In this document: piece by piece, positions 7,482-13,747 of the stretch | Layout: each line of letters begins with the position of its first letter | Position numbering within the stretch: position 1 is the stretch's first letter | NCBI GenBank assembly: GCA_938039795.1 | Contig: CALHWU010000132.1 | Coordinates: 1-17,622, forward strand | DNA length: 17,622 bases | Origin: an uncultured Muribaculaceae bacterium | Lineage (GTDB): Bacteria; Bacteroidota; Bacteroidia; Bacteroidales; Muribaculaceae | Direction of reading: 5' to 3' | The notes under the pieces: model-generated | Database searches by the model: none | Told to the model about the DNA's origin: nothing | What the model saw: the letters and a program-made list of their open reading frames with translations, nothing else | Position numbers and translations under genes: made by a program

Positions 7482-8115
7482 ATGGAATTCAATCGCAATA
7501 CGACATGGCGTCGCATCGCCATACCTTTCATGCTTGTGGCAAGCGCGCTGATTTTTGCCACACCATCAATAAAAGCCGATCAGAAAAACGAAGCCGACTC
7601 AGCCTACACCTTTCGCTTCGTGGCGGGCAAAGACATGTTTTATTCGCCCTGGGGCGGCAACGGCGCCGAACTCAGCCGGCTCCTCAAAGCCATCGACGCC
7701 AACCGCGAGGCTATCAACGACGGCAGCATGTATCTCCACCACCCCCGTAGAGCCGGAGCCACCGACACCCGAACCGATCACAGCGCCGCAACCCGAACCG
7801 GAGCCTGAGCCTGAGACAGTCACAGCCCCGATCCAGCCGGCTGAAACCCGGCCCGCCCCCCGAACCCCCAACACCCTGACCGCCATATCAGTCATAGCCC
7901 CCAGTCCTCCCTCGCCACCACATCACATCCTCGCCGCCACATCAGTTAAAGTCCACAGCCCTCACATCTCGAAAACGCCCTCTACTGGAGAGGTCGGAGA
8001 CCTCGCGACTTCCGTTAACCCCGCCATGGCGGGCGAAGCCTCGCCTTGGTGGGGACACTGCGATACCCGCCAGCATAAGCTCTTCGTAGATGAGCCGCAG
8101 GGGACAGGTATCTAA
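7482..8115 (+). pseudogene. Exported OmpA-type protein gene, apparently frameshifted and truncated
   Basis: From ATG 7482 the frame encodes a signal peptide (Arg-Arg, hydrophobic core, PSIKA cleavage region). It continues with a mature start, FRFVAGKDMFYSPWGGN, resembling the N-terminal region of Bacteroidota OmpA-type periplasmic/outer-membrane proteins, and a helix ending in AINDGSMY. That frame stops at 7806-7808 after an Arg-rich stretch that looks like the wrong frame. In the next frame, entered near the C5 run at 7742-7746, a Pro/Glu-rich linker (PVEPEPPTPEP, then PEPEPEPE) is open without a stop to TAA 8113-8115. One extra base near 7742-7746 would explain this. The OmpA peptidoglycan-binding domain is absent, and the last 130 or so bases run into a palindrome-rich segment, so the gene seems both frameshifted and cut short. 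The family call is by resemblance and tentative. Confidence 0.5.
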
Positions 8116-8125
8116 AGCGAAGAGG
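7985..8125. repeat. Palindrome-rich GC segment, possible interspersed repeat
   Basis: Three inverted repeats follow one another: GAGGTC-gga-GACCTC (7989-8003), the perfect 14-base palindrome CCCGCCATGGCGGG (about 8020-8033), and GGCGA-agcc-TCGCC (about 8032-8045). The segment replaces the expected C-terminal coding region of the OmpA-type gene and has no protein-like reading on either strand that I recognise. It could be a MITE-like or REP-like element, or an RNA. Only a search of the rest of the genome can show whether it is repeated. Confidence 0.35.
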
Positions 8126-8134
8126 CATATGGAC

Positions 8135-8165
8135 TTGGGTATTTCGCGGGAAAAGAGTAATTTTG
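8135..8165 (+). promoter_or_regulatory. Bacteroidota-type promoter of the fucosidase operon
   Basis: TTG (8135-8137), a spacer of exactly 20 bases and TAATTTTG (8158-8165) form a strong match to the Bacteroidota primary-sigma promoter. Transcription should start near 8169. The last five bases of the -7 box are also the first bases of the left arm of the palindrome at 8161-8204. Confidence 0.75.
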
Positions 8166-8204
8166 CAGTTGTGGACGCCGGGGGCGGCGTCCACAACTGC
8201 AAAA
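8161..8204 (+). repeat. Perfect 44-base palindrome at the 5' end of the fucosidase operon mRNA
   Basis: Two fully complementary 20-base arms (8161-8180 and 8185-8204) flank a GGGG loop. With the predicted start near 8169, the transcript would begin inside the left arm and keep about 12 uninterrupted base pairs as a 5'-terminal hairpin, about 20 bases ahead of the ATG at 8226. There is no T tract after it, so it is not a normal intrinsic terminator. It may stabilise the mRNA, bind a regulator as DNA, or block the promoter when extruded. Confidence 0.9.
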
Positions 8205-8225
8205 CCTTAAATACAATCAAGTTTC

Positions 8226-9620
8226 ATGAAGAGATATCTCAGAATGGCGGCAGCCGGTGCGATCCTGGCAGCGGCCGCCACGGCACAGGCACAGCAGGTG
8301 CAGGGATTCGTCCATCAGCAGTCGGACGCGTCGGGCTACGAGTGGCCTACAGATACGGCAGTCCTAAACAAGCTCAACCAGTGGCGCGACCTGAAATTCG
8401 GCGTATTGTTCCACTGGGGGCTATACTCCGTTCCGGGAATTGTGGAATCATGGTCGATCTGTTCGGAGGATGTAGACTGGATCAGCCGCATGGGTGATAT
8501 GCCCTACGACGAGTACAAGAAGTGGTACTGGAGTCTGGCCGACTCTCTCAACCCGGTGAAGTTCGACCCCTCGCAGTGGGCCGACATAATGACCGACGCC
8601 GGAATGCGCTACGCCATCTTCACGACGAAGCATCACGACGGCTTCTGCATGTTCGACACCGACTCGACCGATTTCTCCATAGCCAAAGGACCGTTTGCCT
8701 CGAACGAAAAGCGCGATGTGGCCCGCCACGTGTTCAACGCTTTCCGCGACAAGAATTTCTGGATCGGAACATATTTCTCGAAGCCCGACTGGCACACCGA
8801 ATGGTTCTGGAATCCGGAATTCGCCACCCCCAACCGCCATATCAACTATAAGAAAGAGCGACATCCCGACTGGTGGAAGCGCTATCAGGACTTCACCGCC
8901 GGACAGCTCGGCGAACTGCTGTCGGGACGCTACGGACGGATGGATATACTCTGGCTCGACGGCGGATGGATCAGAGGCGACGAGGTGGGACTCGACAGCA
9001 TACTCCTTGATGCCCGCGCCGGCCGCCATCCCGGCCTGATAGCGGTGGATCGCAGCATACGCGGACGTAACGAAAACTATCAGACGCCCGAACGCGGCAT
9101 ACCCGAAAAACAGCTCTCCTATCCGTGGGAGAGCTGCATCACCCTGAGCAACGACTGGGGATGGGTGCCCAACGCGCCATACAAGTCGCCTGAAAAGGTG
9201 ATTTCACTCCTGACTGAGATCACCGCCAAGGGTGGATGTCTGCTTTTAGGCGTAGGCCCCACAGCGGAGGGTCTGATAGAGCCTGAGGCCGAATGGCGTC
9301 TGCGCGCCGTCGGCGAATGGCTGCAGCGCAACGGTGAGGCGATCTATTCGACAGTGACTACGCCGGTGTATAACGACGGCGACGTATGGTTTACAGCATC
9401 GAAAGACGGCTCCACACTCTACGCCATATTCACCCCCGCCGAAGGGGAAACAATGCCCCGACAGATAACATGGAGCGGCAACGAACCGAAAGGACGCATG
9501 ACACTGCTCGACGGCGGCCGCAAACTCAGCTACAGCACCGGAAAGGACGGCGTGACCCGCGTACGCCTCCCCAAAGGGATCAATCCGGGCCCGCTCGCCA
9601 TTAAATTCACAAAGAAATGA
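8226..9620 (+). CDS. secreted alpha-L-fucosidase, GH29 family
   Basis: The enzyme hydrolyses terminal alpha-L-fucose from glycans, acting in the periplasm or outside. Residues 1-22 are a signal peptide ending in Ala-Gln-Ala without a lipoprotein cysteine. The GH29 barrel shows FHWGLYS near residue 62, TKHHDGF with His136-His137, and D245 in LWLDGGW, the expected nucleophile. PWES (W301-E302) may contribute to the active site, but the acid/base residue is not certain. A small beta-sandwich follows from about residue 375. The total of 464 residues is normal for GH29. Its stop overlaps the ATG of the GH3 gene as ATGA, so the two are translationally coupled. Linkage specificity cannot be read from the sequence. 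Confidence 0.93.
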   Translation: MKRYLRMAAAGAILAAAATAQAQQVQGFVHQQSDASGYEWPTDTAVLNKLNQWRDLKFGVLFHWGLYSVPGIVESWSICSEDVDWISRMGDMPYDEYKKWYWSLADSLNPVKFDPSQWADIMTDAGMRYAIFTTKHHDGFCMFDTDSTDFSIAKGPFASNEKRDVARHVFNAFRDKNFWIGTYFSKPDWHTEWFWNPEFATPNRHINYKKERHPDWWKRYQDFTAGQLGELLSGRYGRMDILWLDGGWIRGDEVGLDSILLDARAGRHPGLIAVDRSIRGRNENYQTPERGIPEKQLSYPWESCITLSNDWGWVPNAPYKSPEKVISLLTEITAKGGCLLLGVGPTAEGLIEPEAEWRLRAVGEWLQRNGEAIYSTVTTPVYNDGDVWFTASKDGSTLYAIFTPAEGETMPRQITWSGNEPKGRMTLLDGGRKLSYSTGKDGVTRVRLPKGINPGPLAIKFTKK

Positions 9621-11968
9621 GACACGCATTCATAGCCGCCGCAATAGTTCTGGCCGCATCGGCATACGCCAAGGACGCCACGCCAATCTACCGGCAGGCA
9701 TCGGCCCCCGTGGAGGAGCGTGTGGCCGATCTGCTCGGCCAGATGACCCTGGAAGAGAAAGCCGGACAGCTGCTCTGCCCCATGGGGTGGGAGATGTATG
9801 AGCGGCTCCCCGACGGCACAATCGTCGCCTCGGAGAAATTCAAGGCCCAGAACCGCGGCGATATGCCTGTGGGCGGCTACTGGGCCACGCTTCGCGCCGA
9901 TCCCTGGACGCAGAAGACCCTCGAGAACGGACTACATCCGGCGCAGGGAGCCGAAGCCCTCAACGCGCTGCAGCGGTTCGCCCGCGACAGCACCCGGCTC
10001 GGCATACCGATACTCTTTGCAGAGGAGTGCCCCCACGGCCATATGGCTATCGGCGCCACAGTGTATCCCACCGGGCTGGCCATGGCCGGGACGTGGAATC
10101 CCGAACTGATACGCCGCACCGGCGGGGAGATAGCTCTTGAAGCGCGCTCCACAGGCGCCGGCACCGGCTACGGCCCCGTGCTCGACATAGCGCGCGAACC
10201 CCGATGGAGCCGCATGGAGGAGACCTTTGGCGAGGATCCGTGGCTCAACGGAGTGATGGGCGCCGCCATGGTCGAAGGCATGCAGGGAAAGCGCGGCGCT
10301 TCGATGGCCGACGGCCGCCATCTGAACTCCACACTCAAACATTTCGCGGCCTACGGCGTCCCCGAAGGGGGCCATAACGGCGCAGAGGCCTCAGCGGGCC
10401 CCATACGTCTGCGGAGCGAACTGCTCGAACCGTTCCGCCACGCCGTGAAGGCAGGAGCATCCACCGTGATGAGTTCCTACAATAGCGTCGACGGGATACC
10501 GTGCACAGCCAACCGCGAGCTGCTGACCGGCCTGCTCCGCGACGAGTGGGGATTTGACGGCGCGGTATATTCCGACCTTTACAGCATCGACGGACTGGCC
10601 GGACACACAGCCTCCGACCGCACCGAAGCGGGAGCACAGGCGCTGAATGCCGGAGTAGACATCGACCTCGGAGCCGCCTGCTACGGCCCGCGCGCAATCG
10701 AAGCGCTGCGCCGCGGACTCATCACCGAAGCGGAGATCGACACGGCCGTGGCGCGCATACTGCGACTGAAATTCGATCTCGGCCTGTTTGACAATCCTTA
10801 CACCGACCCGGTTGCAGCCGCACGCATTGTCGGCTCGGCCGAGCACCGCGCCACTGCCCGCGAAGTGGCCCGCCAGGGGATCGCGCTGCTCAAGAACGCC
10901 GACGGCATCCTCCCGCTCGACCGCTCGAAGCTACGCCGCATAGCCGTCATCGGGCCCAATGCCGACGAGCAGTACAATCAGCTCGGCGACTACACCGCTC
11001 CGCAACCCGACGACAAAATCACCACCATTCTGGAAGGGATACGCCAAGCCGCTCCGGGAGTGGAGATCGTCTATGTGAAGGGATGTGCCGTACGCGACAC
11101 CACTCAGACCGATATAGCAGCCGCCGTTGCAGCCGCTCTCGAAGCCGACGTGACGGTGCTTGCCGTCGGCGGATCAAGCGCACGCGACTTCAAGACATCC
11201 TACGCAGCCACCGGCGCTGCAAAGACCGATCCCACCCATGTAAGCGACATGGACTGCGGCGAGGGTTTCGACCGTTCGACTCTCACGCCGCTCGGCGACC
11301 AGCTGCGGCTGATGGAAGCGGTCTACGCCACCGGCAAGCCTGTCGTAACCGTCTACATCCAGGGGCGCACACTCGACATGAATCTGGCAGCCGAACGCTC
11401 CGGCTCGCTCCTGACAGCCTGGTATCCTGGCGAAGAGGGGGGAGCGGCGATAGCCGACGTGATTTTCGGCGACTTCAACCCGTCGGGACGCATTCCGGTC
11501 AGCATACAGAGATCTGTCGGCCAGCTTCCGGTGCATTATTCCCGTATGGGAGGTGGCCGTGACTATATGGACGGCACGGGCGAACCGCTTTACAGTTTCG
11601 GCCACGGACTGAGCTACACGACGTTTGAATACTCCGACCTTATGATGCGTCCGGCTGCCGACAGCAAGAGCTGCGAGGTCAGCTGCCGCGTCACCAATAC
11701 CGGTAAGCGGGCCGGTGCCGAAGTGGTGCAGCTCTATCTGCGCGACGTCGTGGCCTCCGTAAGCCAGCCTCCGATGCTCCTCAAAGGCTTTGACCGCATA
11801 GAACTGAAACCGGGAGAGAGCCGCGTGGTGACTTTCCATCTCGGATACGACGAACTGGCCATCTACAACCCGTCGCTGAAACGCGTCGTAGAGCCGGGGC
11901 TCTTCAAGGTGATGATCGGCTCATCGAGCGCCTACATCCGCCTTAAAGGAGAATTCACACTGAAATAA
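9617..11968 (+). CDS. secreted GH3 beta-glycosidase (beta-glucosidase/xylosidase type)
   Basis: GH3 enzymes remove non-reducing-end beta-linked sugars such as glucose or xylose. The 783-residue protein begins with a signal peptide (cleavage near ASAYA-KD). The N-terminal (alpha/beta)8 domain has KHFAAYG (K241-H242-F243) and the nucleophile D320 in VYSDLYS. Next come the alpha/beta sandwich domain, beginning around GIALLKN, and a C-terminal fibronectin-III-like domain marked by EVVQLYLRD. All three domains are present and uninterrupted. The gene starts inside the stop of the fucosidase gene and is followed after 16 bases by the TSCPD gene. Substrate is undetermined; the pairing with a fucosidase suggests stepwise breakdown of a branched glycan. 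Confidence 0.92.
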   Translation: MRHAFIAAAIVLAASAYAKDATPIYRQASAPVEERVADLLGQMTLEEKAGQLLCPMGWEMYERLPDGTIVASEKFKAQNRGDMPVGGYWATLRADPWTQKTLENGLHPAQGAEALNALQRFARDSTRLGIPILFAEECPHGHMAIGATVYPTGLAMAGTWNPELIRRTGGEIALEARSTGAGTGYGPVLDIAREPRWSRMEETFGEDPWLNGVMGAAMVEGMQGKRGASMADGRHLNSTLKHFAAYGVPEGGHNGAEASAGPIRLRSELLEPFRHAVKAGASTVMSSYNSVDGIPCTANRELLTGLLRDEWGFDGAVYSDLYSIDGLAGHTASDRTEAGAQALNAGVDIDLGAACYGPRAIEALRRGLITEAEIDTAVARILRLKFDLGLFDNPYTDPVAAARIVGSAEHRATAREVARQGIALLKNADGILPLDRSKLRRIAVIGPNADEQYNQLGDYTAPQPDDKITTILEGIRQAAPGVEIVYVKGCAVRDTTQTDIAAAVAAALEADVTVLAVGGSSARDFKTSYAATGAAKTDPTHVSDMDCGEGFDRSTLTPLGDQLRLMEAVYATGKPVVTVYIQGRTLDMNLAAERSGSLLTAWYPGEEGGAAIADVIFGDFNPSGRIPVSIQRSVGQLPVHYSRMGGGRDYMDGTGEPLYSFGHGLSYTTFEYSDLMMRPAADSKSCEVSCRVTNTGKRAGAEVVQLYLRDVVASVSQPPMLLKGFDRIELKPGESRVVTFHLGYDELAIYNPSLKRVVEPGLFKVMIGSSSAYIRLKGEFTLK

Positions 11969-11984
11969 TCATAAAATCATACAA

Positions 11985-12236
11985 ATGGCAAAACATTATC
12001 ACTACACGCCCCAGGGCACATGCTCGCGCGACATAGAGATAACAGTCGGCGATGACGGACGGATCGAGAACGTGACATTCACCGGCGGCTGCCACGGCAA
12101 CCTGCAGGGGATCGGATCGCTCGTGAAAGGAATGACGCCTCAGGAGGTCATTGGGCGCCTCCAGGGTATACGCTGCGGCTCCAAGCCGACCTCGTGTCCC
12201 GACCAGCTTGCCTGCGCGCTCTCGGCAGAGCTCTGA
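11985..12236 (+). CDS. small TSCPD-domain protein (TIGR03905-like)
   Basis: This 83-residue soluble protein consists of one TSCPD domain, named for its motif, here at residues 69-73. Five cysteines (C13, C36, C64, C71, C77) with GTCS and GGCHGN motifs suggest metal or nucleotide binding. Related domains occur at the C-terminus of B12-dependent ribonucleotide reductases, but the function of the stand-alone form is not known. It lies 16 bases after the GH3 gene with no promoter visible between them, so it is the last gene of the fucosidase operon, probably by position rather than by function. A terminator follows 22 bases after its stop. Confidence 0.88.
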   Translation: MAKHYHYTPQGTCSRDIEITVGDDGRIENVTFTGGCHGNLQGIGSLVKGMTPQEVIGRLQGIRCGSKPTSCPDQLACALSAEL

Positions 12237-12258
12237 CACGATCTATCAGCACCAAAAT

Positions 12259-12304
12259 AATCCCCGGCCGTATGACTCTCTGATGAGACACACGGCCGGG
12301 GATT
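12259..12304. terminator. Bidirectional terminator between the TSCPD gene and fucO
   Basis: Perfect 13-base arms AATCCCCGGCCGT (12259-12271) and ACGGCCGGGGATT (12292-12304) enclose a 20-base loop. The hairpin lies in the 95-base gap between two convergent genes. On the minus strand it is followed by ATTATTTT, on the plus strand by the weaker GTTAT, so it may work better for fucO. Confidence 0.78.
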
Positions 12305-12331
12305 GTTATGTCGGAATCGGTCAGACTGATA

Positions 12332-13486
12332 TCAGAGCACCTTCTTGTAAAGCGCCTTGATCTCGTCGATATTGCAGTCGCGGGGATTGCCGGGAGTGCA
12401 GACGTCGGCGATAGCCTGCTCGGCCAGAGCGGGGATATCGCTCTCCTTGATGCCGAGATCGGTCAGATGCTGCGGGATGCCCACACGGATGGCGAGATCC
12501 CTCACGGCGTCGACGGCAGCCTGCGAAGCCTGCTCCTTCGTCATGCCCTTGATGTCTACGCCCATTGCCTCGGCGATATGGGGATATTTGTCAAGACATT
12601 TGGGCATATTGAACTCCATTATGGTCGGGAGCAAAAGAGCGTTGGCCACGCCGTGGGGCACATCGAACAGCGATCCCATCGGATGAGCCATGCCGTGGAC
12701 GAGGCCCAGGCCGACGTTGGAGAACGCCATGCCGGCGATATACTGCGCCACGGCCATACCGTTACGACCCTCGGGATCCTGAGGCTCGTCGACAGCGACA
12801 GGCAGATAGCGGGCGATCATACGGATGGCCTCGATCTCGAACATATCGCTCATCTCCCAGGCGCCTTTGGTGATATATCCCTCGATGGCGTGGGTCAGGG
12901 CGTCCATGCCGGTAGCGGCTGTCAGACTCTTGGGGAGCGAATACATCAGCTCGGCGTCGATGATGGCCACAGCGGGGATGTCGTTGGGGTCGACGCACAC
13001 CATCTTCTTTTTCTTCTCCTCGTCGATGATCACGTAGTTGATCGTGGTCTCGGCGGCAGTGCCGGCGGTGGTGGGCAGAGCTACCATCGGTATGCTCTTG
13101 TTTTTGGTCGGGGCGCATCCCTCAAGCGACACGATGTCGGCGAAGTCGGGATTGGCCACGACTATGCCGATACCCTTGGCGGTATCCATGGCCGAACCGC
13201 CGCCGATGGCTATGAGCAGATCGGCCTGCGCTGCCTTGAAAGCGGCCACGCCGTCCTTCACGTTGGTCACGGTAGGATTAGGCTTCACCTCGCTGAAAAT
13301 TTCGTAAGCCACGCCGGCCTCGTCGAGAACATCGGTCACCATCTTGGCCACACCGAATTTGATCAGCCCCTTGTCGGTCACCACCAGCGCCTTTTTCTTG
13401 CCGAGGCGGTCGATCACTTCGGGAAGCACTTTGCGTGCGCCGGGTCCGAAATAAGAGGTTTCGTTCAATATAAATCTCTGAACCAT
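12332..13486 (-). CDS. fucO: lactaldehyde reductase (iron-containing alcohol dehydrogenase)
   Basis: FucO reduces L-lactaldehyde to L-1,2-propanediol with NADH, the last step of anaerobic fucose and rhamnose breakdown. The 384-residue sequence follows E. coli FucO closely from the start (RFILNET) through PTTAGTAAE, GYITKGAW, FSNVGLGLVHGMAHP and PHGVANA. The NAD motif is GGGS (95-98). The metal ligands expected from the E. coli enzyme are D195, H199, H264 and H278. It converges on the fucosidase operon, which supports a role in using released fucose, but the isomerase, kinase and aldolase genes are not in this window, and rhamnose is an alternative source of lactaldehyde. Confidence 0.93.
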   Translation of the reverse strand: MVQRFILNETSYFGPGARKVLPEVIDRLGKKKALVVTDKGLIKFGVAKMVTDVLDEAGVAYEIFSEVKPNPTVTNVKDGVAAFKAAQADLLIAIGGGSAMDTAKGIGIVVANPDFADIVSLEGCAPTKNKSIPMVALPTTAGTAAETTINYVIIDEEKKKKMVCVDPNDIPAVAIIDAELMYSLPKSLTAATGMDALTHAIEGYITKGAWEMSDMFEIEAIRMIARYLPVAVDEPQDPEGRNGMAVAQYIAGMAFSNVGLGLVHGMAHPMGSLFDVPHGVANALLLPTIMEFNMPKCLDKYPHIAEAMGVDIKGMTKEQASQAAVDAVRDLAIRVGIPQHLTDLGIKESDIPALAEQAIADVCTPGNPRDCNIDEIKALYKKVL

Positions 13487-13526
13487 AGAATATAAGATAT
13501 TTAATTTAAGGATTTGACATTACTGC

Positions 13527-13540
13527 GGGCGGAAGCGCCC
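13527..13540 (-). other. Stem-loop in the fucO 5' leader
   Basis: GGGCG-cttc-CGCCC on the minus strand forms a five-pair stem with a four-base loop about 10 bases after the predicted transcript start. It is short but GC-rich. It may stabilise the leader; no riboswitch class is recognised. Confidence 0.35.
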
Positions 13541-13553
13541 CCCGCTCCACCAC

Positions 13554-13584
13554 CAAAATTACTTCATTTTCGGCAATTTCCCAA
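13554..13584 (-). promoter_or_regulatory. Bacteroidota-type promoter for fucO
   Basis: On the minus strand TAATTTTG (13554-13561) and TTG (13582-13584) are separated by exactly 20 bases. The transcript would start near 13550, giving a leader of about 64 bases. Confidence 0.7.
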
Positions 13585-13657
13585 CGTTCCTCCCCGCTTT
13601 AATCTTTTTTCAGACGGCATTTTGGCAGGAGGATGGAGATAAAAGCGGAAAAATTAG

Positions 13658-13665
13658 TAATTTTG
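13658..13665 (+). promoter_or_regulatory. Promoter -7 box for the PBP1A gene
   Basis: TAATTTTG matches TAnnTTTG; the expected transcript start is near 13669, giving a 75-base leader to the ATG at 13744. The -33 region lacks a clear TTG. It is divergent from the fucO promoter, with about 95 bases between the two -7 boxes. Confidence 0.55.
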
Positions 13666-13672
13666 CGCATTC

Positions 13673-13747
13673 ATGGCGATATCACACCCGCTGCTGCGGG
13701 ATAAACCACGCCTGTTCCTTAACCAAAAATCCGGCATCCACCGATGA
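13673..13747 (+). CDS. Possible 24-codon leader ORF before the PBP1A gene
   Basis: An ATG four bases after the predicted transcript start opens a 24-codon frame that begins MAISHPLLRD. Its TGA (13745-13747) overlaps the PBP start codon as ATGA. A frame of this length without a stop can easily occur by chance. Only its position, spanning the whole leader and ending in a coupling overlap, makes it worth listing. A small hairpin CCCGC-tgct-GCGGG lies inside it (13687-13700). Confidence 0.3.
   Translation: MAISHPLLRDKPRLFLNQKSGIHR

Noticed and set aside
7942..8220. 92-codon minus-strand frame across the palindromes
   Set aside because: It begins in the fucosidase leader and its translation is mostly the reading of inverted repeats; no promoter and no family resemblance that can be supported.
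12308..13495. Long open frame of 395 codons on the plus strand antisense to fucO
   Set aside because: fucO on the minus strand is unmistakable; the antisense frame is rich in His, Gly and Asp repeats typical of a mirror of a GC-rich gene and resembles no family.
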